Of a stretch of 64,000 nucleotides of DNA, positions 18,793-27,606 are shown one piece after another. A model generated the notes under the pieces. The model made no database searches. It was not told where the DNA came from and was given only the letters and a program-made list of their open reading frames with translations. The stretch lies in assembly GCA_027214255.1 (NCBI GenBank), contig JAPWHL010000004.1:162972-226971 (forward strand), given 5' to 3'. How positions within the stretch are numbered: position 1 is the stretch's first letter; each line of letters opens with the position of its first letter. The DNA is from Roseovarius aestuarii. Lineage in GTDB: Bacteria; Pseudomonadota; Alphaproteobacteria; Rhodobacterales; Rhodobacteraceae. The translations under genes were made by a program, and so were the position numbers.

Positions 18793-19617
18793 ATGAATAC
18801 GCCCCCGCCTCTGACTGACCGCGCCGCGCTGAAGCGCCAACGCGCCCGCGCCGCTGCCGGTACGCCCGCATTGTTCCTGCACGATGCCGCACTGGACGAA
18901 GTGCAGGATCGCCTTGCTATGGTTAATAAATCATTTACCGCTCCCGGCATCGTTACTGGCTGGCCCGCGCCTTGGGCGGGTGCGTTTCCGAATGCGCATA
19001 TAGTCGCGGATGACGACACACTCGCGTTGGATCCCGGGGCGTATGATTTGATCATCCACGCGCTTTGCCTGCATTGGGCAAATGATCCGGTGGGCCAGTT
19101 GATCCAGTCGCGCCGCGCATTGCGTCCGGATGGTTTGTTTTTATGTGTCACGTTGGGTGGGACCACCTTGCACCAGTTACGCGCGTGTCTAGCTGAGGCC
19201 GAAGCCGAAGTTACCGGCGGCCTGTCGCCCCGCATCGCCCCCATGGGAGAATTGCGCGACATGGGCGGGTTATTGCAGCGCGCGGGGCTCACCTTGCCGG
19301 TGGCCGACGTCAGCCCCCTAACTGCCAGTTATGCTGACGCCTTCGCCCTGATGCGCGACCTGCGTGCAATGGGCGAGGGCAACGCCATGCAGGCCCGCCC
19401 CCGGCATGTAACCCGGCCATCCATCCTGCGCCGCGCCAGTGAAATATATACGCAGCGGCTGGCGGGGCCGGATGGGCGTATCCCTGCAACATACGATCTC
19501 ATCTGCCTCACCGGCTGGTCGCCAGACCCCTCGCAACCCCAACCACTGCGCCCCGGATCCGCCAGCGCCCGTTTGGCTGACGCTCTGCGCACAGACGAAA
19601 CCAAGCTGAGCGATTGA
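18793..19617 (+). CDS. SAM-dependent methyltransferase, NDUFAF5/BioC-like
   Basis: The start is the ATG at 18793 (274 residues); the frame remains open upstream into comF. The opening segment RAALKRQRARAA and the late segments LGGTTLHQLRACLAEAEAEV, PRIAPMGELRDMGGLLQRAG and YADAFALMRDLRAMGEGNA match the NDUFAF5 branch, the mitochondrial complex I assembly factor that hydroxylates an arginine, better than BioC. The glycine-rich SAM loop is weak, which also fits that branch. The role in bacteria is unproven. Confidence 0.85.
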   Translation: MNTPPPLTDRAALKRQRARAAAGTPALFLHDAALDEVQDRLAMVNKSFTAPGIVTGWPAPWAGAFPNAHIVADDDTLALDPGAYDLIIHALCLHWANDPVGQLIQSRRALRPDGLFLCVTLGGTTLHQLRACLAEAEAEVTGGLSPRIAPMGELRDMGGLLQRAGLTLPVADVSPLTASYADAFALMRDLRAMGEGNAMQARPRHVTRPSILRRASEIYTQRLAGPDGRIPATYDLICLTGWSPDPSQPQPLRPGSASARLADALRTDETKLSD

Positions 19618-19674
19618 CGGCGCGCGTAAACCCCCTATGTCCCGACCCACCGGCGCATCTTCAAAGGAACACCC

Positions 19675-20745
19675 ATGTTGAACGCATCCAGTCAGGCAAC
19701 CTGCCCCAGACACGCCCCTGCCGATCATCCCAAGGTGCCGCAGGAAAAAATTGGCATTCTACTGGCCAATCTGGGCACACCTGACGCGACAGATTATTGG
19801 TCAATGCGCCGTTACCTGAATGAATTTCTGTCTGACAAACGGGTCATCGATTATCCAAAGTGGAAATGGCAGCCGCTTTTACAGTTGATCATTCTAACCA
19901 AACGCCCCTTTGCCAGTGGCAAGGCCTATGCATCCATCTGGAATAATGAGCGCGACGAAAGCCCCTTGATGACGATCACCCGTGATCAAACAACCGCGAT
20001 AGCCAACACGATGGCGGCCGAGTACGGAGATCAGGTGATGGTGGATTTCTGCATGCGCTATGGCAATCCTTCTACCGCATCAAAGGTGCGCCAAATGGTA
20101 CAGGCGGGTTGCACCCGCATTCTGTTCTTCCCACTTTATCCGCAATACGCGGGGGCCACATCCGCCACAGCCAACGATCAGTTTTTTCGCGCCTTGATGG
20201 ATGAAACACAACAGCCCGCCGCGCGTACTGTCCCGGCGTATTTCGATCACCCGCATTACATTGATGCATTGGCCCGTTCCGTCGAAACGGCCTATTCCGC
20301 AGCAGCAAACCGGCCCGACATTTTGGTGGTGTCCTATCACGGCATGCCACAACGCTATCTGACTCAGGGCGATCCCTATCATTGCCAGTGCCAGAAAACG
20401 ACCCGCCTGCTCAAAGAGCGCCTGGGTTGGGACGAAACCCAGATCAAAACCACATTCCAATCGGTTTTTGGTCCGGAAGAATGGCTAAAACCGTATACTG
20501 TCAAAGAGGTTGCGCGCCTTGCTAAGGAAGACGGCAAAAAGCGTATTGCAGTCATCGCCCCGGCTTTTTCGGCGGATTGCGTCGAAACTCTGGAAGAGAT
20601 CAATGAGGAAATACGCGAGAGTTTTGAAGCCGCAGGTGGTGAGGATTTCACCTATATTCCCTGCCTGAATGACGCCCCCGATCATATCGAGGCGCTATCG
20701 TCTGTCATCCGCGACAACCTGCGCGGTTGGATTGAGCCGGCCTGA
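19675..20745 (+). CDS. hemH: Ferrochelatase HemH
   Basis: Ferrochelatase inserts ferrous iron into protoporphyrin IX, the last step of haem synthesis. The protein has 356 residues. Family blocks are IGILLANLGTPDATDYWSMR, the active-site His in VVSYHGMPQRYL, the cysteines of DPYHCQC and the C-terminal IAPAFSADCVETLEEINEE. AAAGGA lies 7 bases before the ATG. HemJ and the anaerobic-enzyme relative HemW, both haem-related, are encoded elsewhere in the window. Confidence 0.97.
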   Translation: MLNASSQATCPRHAPADHPKVPQEKIGILLANLGTPDATDYWSMRRYLNEFLSDKRVIDYPKWKWQPLLQLIILTKRPFASGKAYASIWNNERDESPLMTITRDQTTAIANTMAAEYGDQVMVDFCMRYGNPSTASKVRQMVQAGCTRILFFPLYPQYAGATSATANDQFFRALMDETQQPAARTVPAYFDHPHYIDALARSVETAYSAAANRPDILVVSYHGMPQRYLTQGDPYHCQCQKTTRLLKERLGWDETQIKTTFQSVFGPEEWLKPYTVKEVARLAKEDGKKRIAVIAPAFSADCVETLEEINEEIRESFEAAGGEDFTYIPCLNDAPDHIEALSSVIRDNLRGWIEPA

Positions 20746-20773
20746 CAGCCCGATTGAATTTCAATAGCACAAA

Positions 20774-20806
20774 AGAAAAAGGCGGTGGAAATCCACCGCC
20801 CTTTCC
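20774..20806. terminator. Shared terminator between hemH and a convergent small gene
   Basis: The perfect stem GGCGGTGGA (20781-20789) with TCCACCGCC (20792-20800) has a T-rich tail on the minus strand (TTTTTCTTTT) and a short CTTTCC tail on the plus strand. It can end both converging transcripts, more strongly the leftward one. Confidence 0.8.
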
Positions 20807-20824
20807 AATTCGAAACTGACTAGA

Positions 20825-21013
20825 TTAGTCAGCTGCGACAACAGCAGCGACGATCGCCAGCAGGATCAGGGGAACCCAGATGCCTGCAGCGGACGAGCTT
20901 GCAGCAGCTTCTTCAACAATGACAGGTGCTTCCATTACTGGCTCTTCGTAGTTACCAGCGAACGCAGTCGAAGCAGCAGCAGTCAGAGCAGCAGCGAGAA
21001 CGAGTTTTTTCAT
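20825..21013 (-). CDS. Small exported Ala/Val-rich membrane protein
   Basis: The ATG at 21013 follows GGAGGATAAC, a strong ribosome-binding site; the frame extends 16 codons upstream without one. The 62 residues consist of a signal peptide (MKKLVLAAALTAAASTAFAG), an acidic middle with NYEEPVMEAPVIVEE, a serine patch and a C-terminal membrane helix (IWVPLILLAIVAAVVAAD). This is the layout of small secreted-then-anchored peptides seen in related bacteria, where they are sometimes mislabelled ferrochelatase by adjacency. No function is known. Confidence 0.75.
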   Translation of the reverse strand: MKKLVLAAALTAAASTAFAGNYEEPVMEAPVIVEEAAASSSAAGIWVPLILLAIVAAVVAAD

Positions 21014-21154
21014 GTTATCCTCCAGAAATTGGCCTGACGCAGAGTAAACAACGCCAAGCACCCAAGACTTACCTCGTGCTTTTTTCTAATCAGCAAACAA
21101 GGCGGAATGCAAACTCAACTTATGCTGCACCTGCGATAATCGAACTCGACATCG

Positions 21155-21757
21155 TCAAATTAGCAACACCTGAGTGCCTACTTTGGCCAGACCAAACAAT
21201 TCAGCGATGTGTTGATTGTACAAACCGATGCAACCATTGGAAGAACGGCGCCCGATTTTACGTGTATCGTGTGTGCCATGGATACGGTAGTAAGTCCAAC
21301 TTAGATACAAAGCATGCGTGCCCAGCGGATTGTCAGGACCGGGTCCGACATAGGCGGGCCATTCTGGATTTCGCTGCAACATAGACGGAGTCGGGCGCCA
21401 GCTGGGCCCTTCGACTTTGCGCACGACGCTGGTGCGTCCGCGGCGCGTCAAATCTTCAGACAAGGGCACGGATGACGGATACAGCTTATAGGTCACCCCG
21501 TCAGCATCCCAATAATGCAGCGCTCGCGAATCGATATCCACCAAAACCGCACCATTGTTCAGGTTTGAGAAATACGGCCGCCAGTCCAGCGCACGAAAAC
21601 TTGATATGTTCCGGCGTACTGTTTCCGTTACCTGACGCTCCATTTCAACCGTACCGGTTGAATCCATCGTCTGGGCAAGTGCGGGTGTTCCGATAACCGC
21701 CGCAGAACCAGCCAAAAAGGTGCGTCTATTCAATGCTTTGGAAAAGGATTGGGTCAT
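21155..21757 (-). CDS. Tat-exported L,D-transpeptidase (YkuD domain)
   Basis: The 200-residue protein begins with a twin-arginine signal (RRTFLAGSAAVIGTPALAQ, Arg11-Arg12). The YkuD catalytic motif is HGTHDTRKIGRRSSNGCIGL, with the nucleophilic cysteine in SNGC. L,D-transpeptidases make 3-3 peptidoglycan cross-links or attach proteins to the wall. Length and the Tat signal fit the ErfK/YbiS-like group common in alphaproteobacteria. It is divergent from a CAP lipoprotein and lies near a second YkuD gene. Confidence 0.92.
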   Translation of the reverse strand: MTQSFSKALNRRTFLAGSAAVIGTPALAQTMDSTGTVEMERQVTETVRRNISSFRALDWRPYFSNLNNGAVLVDIDSRALHYWDADGVTYKLYPSSVPLSEDLTRRGRTSVVRKVEGPSWRPTPSMLQRNPEWPAYVGPGPDNPLGTHALYLSWTYYRIHGTHDTRKIGRRSSNGCIGLYNQHIAELFGLAKVGTQVLLI

Positions 21758-21930
21758 TGAGTGCCTCCTAGACGTCTCGCTCTAGACTTCTACCCGGAAT
21801 ATATGGCGCGAAAGACGCAGTCGCAATTCAAACATGAGGTAGGTGACAAACTTCCGCCCAAGTGGGTTTGAAACGCAACGAGGACCACTGTACAGCATAT
21901 GGAAACAAATAATCAGGTGGTTTTTCGCCA

Positions 21931-22449
21931 ATGTCGCGTATCCTTATCCTTCTTTTATCAGCCGTTCTTACCCTTAGCGCCTGCGCGGCCCCGCCGCCTT
22001 CGCAGCCCCAACTGGGCGCGGATGGCAAACCTCTACCCAAAGTTTATCGAATCCGCGCCGGAGATTCATCCAAGATACAATTCCGGATGCTCGACTCCAT
22101 CAACTCGCTGCGCGCGGCGGCTGGTCAATCCCCTGTACAACTGAACGCCAAACTGAACGCCGCTGCCGCGACCCATTCGCGGGATATGTCGGTGCAAAAC
22201 CGGCCTTGGCACTTCGGGTCGGACGCATCATCCCCGATCGACCGCGTTCGCCGCGTCGGATACGAAGGCAATCTCATCGGTGAAACGATTTCAGAAACCT
22301 ACGAAACCGAGCTTGAAACACTGGCTGCATGGATGGACGATTCTAGCACCCGCAAGGTGATCTTGGCGCCAAACGCGCGCAACCTTGGATTTTCCTGGCT
22401 TCAAGAAGATAACGGCAAAATCTGGTGGACGCTGGTGATGGGCAACTGA
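21931..22449 (+). CDS. CAP-domain (SCP/PR1-like) lipoprotein
   Basis: The 172-residue protein has a lipoprotein signal with the lipobox LSAC (Cys18). The CAP domain starts at LDSINSLRAAAGQSPVQLNAKLNAAAATHSRD in outline, includes the His of ATHSRDMS and ends with WTLVMGN. Bacterial CAP proteins are secreted or anchored; most have no known activity. Its place between two L,D-transpeptidase genes suggests an envelope role, which is inference. Confidence 0.88.
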   Translation: MSRILILLLSAVLTLSACAAPPPSQPQLGADGKPLPKVYRIRAGDSSKIQFRMLDSINSLRAAAGQSPVQLNAKLNAAAATHSRDMSVQNRPWHFGSDASSPIDRVRRVGYEGNLIGETISETYETELETLAAWMDDSSTRKVILAPNARNLGFSWLQEDNGKIWWTLVMGN

Positions 22450-22490
22450 TCCGCAACCGCGAATCAGCCCTTAGTGCTTAAACAATTCTG

Positions 22491-22520
22491 AAAACGCGCG
22501 GGAAAACTCCCGCGCGTTTT
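22491..22520. terminator. Bidirectional terminator between the CAP and second YkuD genes
   Basis: A 12-bp perfect stem, AAAACGCGCGGG (22491-22502) with CCCGCGCGTTTT (22509-22520), has U-runs within the stem ends on both strands. It ends 1 bp before the convergent YkuD stop codon. Confidence 0.88.
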
Positions 22521-22521
22521 C

Positions 22522-23019
22522 TTATGGGTTGATCGTTATTGGCGTTCCGTTCTTGACCATTGCATAGATCCATTCGATCTCGCGGTCTTTCACGGCGATA
22601 CATCCTGCAGTCCAGTCCGGGCTTTTACGGCTTTTGTCCTTGTTAGGCTGGCCGTGAATAAAGATATCCCCACCCGGACTTACCCCGCGCGCCCGTGCTT
22701 GCTCAAAATCAGCTTTGTTCGGGTACGAGATCCCGATGGACAGATGAAAATCGCTGTTCGGGTTGCGACGGTCAATCAGATAGGTGCCCTCGGGCGTACG
22801 TCCATCGCCACGTTCTGTCTTGTGGCCATCAGGTGCAAAGCCCAGATCGAACTTGTAGCTTTCCAGTACTTTTTCGTGATGCAAAAGATACATCTTGCGC
22901 GCACCCTTGTTGACCACGACATGTGTGACCTCGGGGCCGTTGTATGTTTTGAACTTGGATCCGCAGGCCGACAAGCCGACGACCATGAACATCACAGCCA
23001 TTAATTTCAGAAACCGCAT
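22522..23019 (-). CDS. L,D-transpeptidase-family lipoprotein (YkuD/ErfK type)
   Basis: I start it at the ATG at 23019 because GAGGCAGG precedes it; an ATG at 23031 lacks a site. The 165 residues begin with a lipoprotein signal ending at LSACG (Cys19). The YkuD fold shows VVVNKGARKMYLL, the segment GDGRTPEGTYLIDRRNPNS and the catalytic part IFIHGQPNKDKSRKSPDWTAGCIAV with the cysteine in AGC. The DGRTPEG form matches the short periplasmic murein-transpeptidase-like group. It is probably anchored in a membrane facing the periplasm. Confidence 0.9.
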   Translation of the reverse strand: MRFLKLMAVMFMVVGLSACGSKFKTYNGPEVTHVVVNKGARKMYLLHHEKVLESYKFDLGFAPDGHKTERGDGRTPEGTYLIDRRNPNSDFHLSIGISYPNKADFEQARARGVSPGGDIFIHGQPNKDKSRKSPDWTAGCIAVKDREIEWIYAMVKNGTPITINP

Positions 23020-23082
23020 TACCTGCCTCATAGGTTATTTTTGTCTTCATACCGCGTTGAGGCGGGGTCCAGATAGGGAATT

Positions 23083-24309
23083 TTACGCTTTTGTCGAAAT
23101 CCGTTCAAATCCAGCGACCAGCTCGACGTGGCTGGACCAACGGAACTGATCGACAACGCGCAACTGGCTAATCCGATAACCGCCTGCCACCAACGCCGCA
23201 GCATCACGCGCAAAGGTTACCGGGTTGCACGACACATATGCGATGCGGGGCACGCCAGCAGTGATCAATTCTGCAACCTGTGCCTCGGCCCCGGCGCGCG
23301 GGGGGTCAATCACGGCTGCGTCGAATTTGGCCATTTCATCCGGCAGCAATGGGCGGCGGAACAGATCACGCGCCTCGACACTCAATTGTTTCAGCCCTTC
23401 GGCCTTACGCCACCCTGCCTGCATCGCTTCGGTCATCGCCGCGTCACCTTCGGCGGCATGAACACGCGCCGTCGCACACAGCGGAAGCGCAAAAGTACCA
23501 CAACCGGCGAACAGATCCACGATGCGCCCAGCACCTTCTGTAATCTGCATTACATCGGCCAGCAACGCGGCCTCGCCCTGAGCGGTGGCTTGCAAAAACG
23601 CGCCGGGCGGAGGTGTAACACTTGCTGCGCCGAACTTTTGCGACGGGGTGCGACGGGTCGCGATAATCTCATCCGCCCAAGCGATCCGCGCCAGATCATG
23701 TGCCTCTGCGATTTGCGCCAAAATGATCCGCAATGGGCCATCCAGATCCTTGCCGCCGCTGACCTGCACATCCAACCCGCCCGCAGACAAACAAACCGCC
23801 ACACTTAATCCGCCCTTTCGGGTGGCTGTCTGTTGGGCCAAATCCTCGGCCAGAGGCAGAGCGCGCATCATATCGGGATGCAAAAGCTGACAGTCGGGCA
23901 CTTCGACAATCACGTCCGACGCGCGGCCATGAAACCCAGCCATCGCTGCCTTTTTCGTACGCCGCGCACTTAGCGTGGCGCGCCGACGCGCCTGTGCGGG
24001 CGAGGTGGCAATGGGCAGCCATGGCGCACTCAAACCATGCGCATCTAACGCAGCGCGTACAACACTGACCTTCCAGTCCGCAACAAACGCATCCGAGGCA
24101 TGTTGCAACTGACATCCACCACAAGCCTTGAAGTGTCGGCACGGTGGCTTCACCCGATCATCACTGGGCGTTTCAATACGCACCTCACTAAGGCGCGTAC
24201 CGTTCAGCACCCCGGTCACGATATCGCCCGGTACGGTCAGCGGGGCAAAAACCGGACCTTCGGCAATACCGTCACCCTGATGGCCCAATCTTTGAATAAG
24301 AAAGCTCAA
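23083..24309 (-). CDS. TrmA/RlmD-family RNA (uracil-5-)-methyltransferase
   Basis: The 408-residue enzyme combines an iron-sulfur ligand set (Cys57, Cys63 and Cys66 in CRHFKACGGCQLQH, a fourth near VPDCQLLHPD) with a SAM-binding fold (VDLFAGCGTFALPL) and the uracil methyltransferase signatures VIDPPRAGA and YVSCNPVTFARD, where the cysteine is the nucleophile. An iron-sulfur cluster points to RlmC/RlmD-like 23S rRNA enzymes rather than TrmA, but in alphaproteobacteria single members may modify different positions. It is the last gene of the hslO operon, overlapping cca by 4 bp. Confidence 0.93.
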   Translation of the reverse strand: MSFLIQRLGHQGDGIAEGPVFAPLTVPGDIVTGVLNGTRLSEVRIETPSDDRVKPPCRHFKACGGCQLQHASDAFVADWKVSVVRAALDAHGLSAPWLPIATSPAQARRRATLSARRTKKAAMAGFHGRASDVIVEVPDCQLLHPDMMRALPLAEDLAQQTATRKGGLSVAVCLSAGGLDVQVSGGKDLDGPLRIILAQIAEAHDLARIAWADEIIATRRTPSQKFGAASVTPPPGAFLQATAQGEAALLADVMQITEGAGRIVDLFAGCGTFALPLCATARVHAAEGDAAMTEAMQAGWRKAEGLKQLSVEARDLFRRPLLPDEMAKFDAAVIDPPRAGAEAQVAELITAGVPRIAYVSCNPVTFARDAAALVAGGYRISQLRVVDQFRWSSHVELVAGFERISTKA

Positions 24310-25469
24310 CCGTCATCCCCTAACAATGCAGCGCGCCCAAGCGCAAAGTCCGACGCGATCCAGCGCGCCTCAATCTGCTTTAACCGTTTGCCCAACTCAG
24401 GTCCGGTGTATGCAGGCATCAAGTCCCGTGCAGTTACCGGAAAAACCGCCCGCGCCCCTACATCGGAGCGGTCCAATGCGTCATCTGACAACGGTTGTTC
24501 TAAAAGCGCCGCACGCAACAACAGGATCGAGCGTGCATTTTCTGCCCCGTACCGATAGCCTAGTGCACCGGGACCGTCCACCGTGGCAACACCATCGCGC
24601 AGGACCTGCAACCGGTTCGCATCCGCATTGGACAATCGCAACCGCGCTTGCATATCGTCCCCGCCTAGCGCAGCCAGACGCCGGATACTATCCGGTGGCG
24701 TGTCGGTCTGACACTCCAAATGGATCAACGGGGCCAGTGCGCGCATATCACCGCCGGGCAGAACCCGCATCAGCACCCCCGTCTGGGCCATCGCCGCCAC
24801 GGTAGGGGCCGGATCAGGCGCAGCCAAAAGACGTACTATCTCCGAGCCGACACGCTCGCGCGCCAGCCTATCCAACCCATCCAAATGCGATGCAATGGCC
24901 GCCAGCCCTTCGGCATCCAGCCCGCTTTCACCACTGTACCACGCGTGAAATCGAAAAAACCGCAGGCTGCGCAGATAATCCTCGGAAATGCGTTGATTGG
25001 CATCCTCGATAAATCGAACCCGTCCCGCCAAGGCATCAGGCAAACCGCCCAGCGGATCAATCACCACCCCATCGCCGGTCGCATAAAGCGCGTTCATCGT
25101 GAAATCGCGCCGCCGTGCATCCTGCGTTATATCCGTGGTAAATGCGACCGTCGCATGCCTGCCAAATGTTTCGACATCACGCCGAAATGTAGTGATTTCA
25201 TGCGGCACACCATCCGCAACCAAGGTGACGGTGCCGTGTTCTAACCCGGTAGGAACTGCGCGCAGCCCCGCAACCTTGGCCAGCGCGATCACTTGATCAG
25301 GAGTCGCAGGCGTGGCCAAATCCAGATCACCGACAGGTGCCCCGCGCACTGCATCACGCACGGCACCGCCCACCAGATAAACAGGTTTATCCACCGTTTC
25401 AAAAGCTGCAAAAACCCGCCGCAGGTGCGGCGCATGCAACCATTCACCAGAGATCACAGCCCCGCTCAT
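24306..25469 (-). CDS. cca: CCA tRNA nucleotidyltransferase
   Basis: The 387-residue class II nucleotidyltransferase adds or repairs the 3'-CCA end of tRNAs. The head domain has YLVGGAVRDAVRG followed by the metal-binding DLDLATP, then RRDFTMNALYAT, and FIEDANQRISEDYLRSLRFFRF, which binds nucleotides. No HD phosphohydrolase domain is evident, so this is the short form typical of alphaproteobacteria. A poly(A) polymerase role cannot be fully excluded from sequence. The start overlaps the Nudix stop by 4 bp. Confidence 0.94.
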   Translation of the reverse strand: MSGAVISGEWLHAPHLRRVFAAFETVDKPVYLVGGAVRDAVRGAPVGDLDLATPATPDQVIALAKVAGLRAVPTGLEHGTVTLVADGVPHEITTFRRDVETFGRHATVAFTTDITQDARRRDFTMNALYATGDGVVIDPLGGLPDALAGRVRFIEDANQRISEDYLRSLRFFRFHAWYSGESGLDAEGLAAIASHLDGLDRLARERVGSEIVRLLAAPDPAPTVAAMAQTGVLMRVLPGGDMRALAPLIHLECQTDTPPDSIRRLAALGGDDMQARLRLSNADANRLQVLRDGVATVDGPGALGYRYGAENARSILLLRAALLEQPLSDDALDRSDVGARAVFPVTARDLMPAYTGPELGKRLKQIEARWIASDFALGRAALLGDDG

Positions 25470-26068
25470 GGATGGCCTGCGACGTCAGCCAACACGCGCA
25501 ACATGCGCGCGGTGGCACCCCAAATGTAATAGGGGCCATATGGCACCGTGTAATACAGCCGCCGTGTTCCGCGCCAACGCCGTCCTTCGATCCTATAGCG
25601 GCTTTGTGTCAACAGATGCTCTAACGGCACCTCAAAAACCTCGGCAACTTCGCCGGCCTCAGGAACAGGAGTGAACGGGGCCAAAACCCGCCCAACGACC
25701 GGCGTAACGTTAAACCCAGTCACTGTTTCATGACTAGAAAGAAGGCCCAACACCTCTACGTTGGCAGGGCTAAGGCCAATTTCCTCATGCGCCTCACGAA
25801 GGGCCGCGGCTGTCACATCCGCGTCGCCCTCGTCCTGCTTGCCCCCCGGAAACGCGATTTGACCCGGATGGTGTTTAAGGCGTGATGAGCGCATCGTCAG
25901 GATCACCCTCGCCTCGCCCCCTCGCATGACCAACGGCACCAACACCCCGGCAGGCCGCAGGCGACGGTCAGCCGCAAGAACGGTGTCCGGATTCAGATCA
26001 AAATCCGAAGTAGGCCCTTGTGACCGGCCTAATGCAGCGGTCAAACTCTGGATAGTTGTCGCGCTCAT
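25466..26068 (-). CDS. Nudix hydrolase, CoA pyrophosphatase type
   Basis: The 200-residue protein carries the CoA-pyrophosphatase pattern: LTMRSSRLKHHPGQIAFPGG runs into the Nudix box (G-x5-E-x7-REA-x2-EIGL, about residues 84-106). The LxxHxGQIxFPGG element before the box is characteristic of the enzymes that cleave CoA to phosphopantetheine and 3',5'-ADP. It is overlapped by 4 bp at both ends by its operon neighbours hslO and cca. Confidence 0.93.
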   Translation of the reverse strand: MSATTIQSLTAALGRSQGPTSDFDLNPDTVLAADRRLRPAGVLVPLVMRGGEARVILTMRSSRLKHHPGQIAFPGGKQDEGDADVTAAALREAHEEIGLSPANVEVLGLLSSHETVTGFNVTPVVGRVLAPFTPVPEAGEVAEVFEVPLEHLLTQSRYRIEGRRWRGTRRLYYTVPYGPYYIWGATARMLRVLADVAGHP

Positions 26069-27075
26069 GTATCGCCGGGCGCACTGCCCTTGGATTCATC
26101 TGCTTGAGCATCAAAGCCTAGCGTGGCCGGATCCAAATCATAATGCGCCCCGCAAAACTGACAGTCGGCCGTCACACGGCCCTCTTCGGTCGTCATCGTT
26201 TCAATGTCGCGGGCAGAATAGATCGACAGGCTTTGACGCACGCGATCCTCCGAACAGGTGCATCCGAATCGTACAGCTTGTGCATCAAACACACGCGGTT
26301 GTTCTTCGTGAAACAACCGGACCAAAAGGTCGGTCGGGGCAACGGACGGGCCGATCAGTTCCAGCGCATCAACCGTATCCAGCAAGATGTTCACACGGGA
26401 CCAGTTTTCTCCCGCCTCTCCCTCCACCAGATCATCAGGTTGCAGCAACCCGCCCTCGCCAGTACCACCACCAGCAACATCCGGCGATGCCTTGGGCATA
26501 TGTTGCAACATCACTCCACCCGCGCGCCAGTGTTCGGGCCCATTGCCCTCGGTCGAGCGGCCAAAGCTTAGGGAAAATCGCGTCGGAATCTGTTCGGATT
26601 GCGCAAAATAGGCTTCGGCACAGGCACTTAGGCTGCCACCAGCCAGCGGCGTTATACCCTTGTAGGGTTCCGTTCCCTGACCCTGATCCAGCATGATCGC
26701 AAAATACCCTTCGCCAACCTGATCAAAAGGCAGCCCGTCCGTCAGGCGATCTGCATCAAAGCTGGCATAGGCGCGAATACGCGCGGGTTCACCATCGGCG
26801 GTCGGTCCGTAATAATCAGTCGTGATCATACGAACCGGGCCTTTGGACTGCACCTGAAGTTGCAGTTTCCATCTCAGCTTGATCGTTTGACCAATCAACG
26901 CCGCTAGCAAAGCCATCTCTGCGACCAGCGCCTCGACCTGAGCGGGATAGTCGTGCTGGCGCAATATGCCGCCCAAAACGCCATCCAGCCGCGCCACGCG
27001 GCCACGAACATCCGAATTGTCCAGTTGAAACGGCAGAACCGTATCGTCCCAGGCAAGGTTTTGTACAAGAGTCAT
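26065..27075 (-). CDS. hslO: Redox-regulated chaperone Hsp33
   Basis: Hsp33 is a cytoplasmic holdase switched on by oxidation of a zinc-binding cysteine centre. The 336-residue protein has the four cysteines as CTCSEDRVRQSL (CxC) and DCQFCGAHYDLD (CxxC) near residues 277-312. The N-terminal domain includes GQTIKLRWKLQLQVQSKGPVR in outline. AAGGAAACCCC precedes the ATG. It is the first gene of a four-gene operon with 4-bp overlaps (hslO, CoA-type Nudix, cca, RNA methyltransferase) and is divergent from another Nudix gene. Confidence 0.96.
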   Translation of the reverse strand: MTLVQNLAWDDTVLPFQLDNSDVRGRVARLDGVLGGILRQHDYPAQVEALVAEMALLAALIGQTIKLRWKLQLQVQSKGPVRMITTDYYGPTADGEPARIRAYASFDADRLTDGLPFDQVGEGYFAIMLDQGQGTEPYKGITPLAGGSLSACAEAYFAQSEQIPTRFSLSFGRSTEGNGPEHWRAGGVMLQHMPKASPDVAGGGTGEGGLLQPDDLVEGEAGENWSRVNILLDTVDALELIGPSVAPTDLLVRLFHEEQPRVFDAQAVRFGCTCSEDRVRQSLSIYSARDIETMTTEEGRVTADCQFCGAHYDLDPATLGFDAQADESKGSAPGDT

Positions 27076-27156
27076 GGGGTTTCCTTATCTGCCAGACCTT
27101 GGCATATCGCGAAGATATAGGTAGGGGCAACCCGACGTCCAAGAGGAGGACAACCG

Positions 27157-27606
27157 ATGATCAAACGCGTGGGTGAGCCGCCCCGTCAGGACGTATCCTA
27201 TACGCTCCGGCATGGGGTTTATGCAATTCTTCCGCACCGTAACGGGCTGTTGGTGACGATGCAGCACGATCCAGGCCCTGAGTTGCAACTGCCCGGCGGC
27301 GGCATTGATCCGGGCGAATCGCCCTTACAAGCACTTTATCGTGAAGTGATGGAGGAAACCGGCTGGACCATTGCGACCCCCCGGCGACTGGGCGCATTTC
27401 GACGTTTCGTGTTTATGCCGGAATATGATCTCTGGGCGGAAAAGCTGTGCACAATTTACACAGCCACACCGGTGCGCCCCATCTGTGCGCCAACCGAACC
27501 AGGACACACGCCCCTTACGATCAGCGCAGAATCCGCCATAACCGAGCTAGGGAATGCCGGAGACCGGATGTTTGTCACGCAGTGGCTAGCCAATCAGCGG
27601 CGATGA
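27157..27606 (+). CDS. Nudix hydrolase
   Basis: The 149-residue protein starts after GAGGAGGACAACCG, an excellent ribosome-binding site. The Nudix box is complete (G-x5-E-x7-REV-x2-ETGW, about residues 47-69), preceded by LQLPGGGIDPGES. The rest does not tell the substrate; dNTPs, nucleotide sugars or dinucleoside polyphosphates are all possible. The last 21 bp overlap the convergent receiver-phosphatase gene. It is the third Nudix gene in the window. Confidence 0.9.
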   Translation: MIKRVGEPPRQDVSYTLRHGVYAILPHRNGLLVTMQHDPGPELQLPGGGIDPGESPLQALYREVMEETGWTIATPRRLGAFRRFVFMPEYDLWAEKLCTIYTATPVRPICAPTEPGHTPLTISAESAITELGNAGDRMFVTQWLANQRR

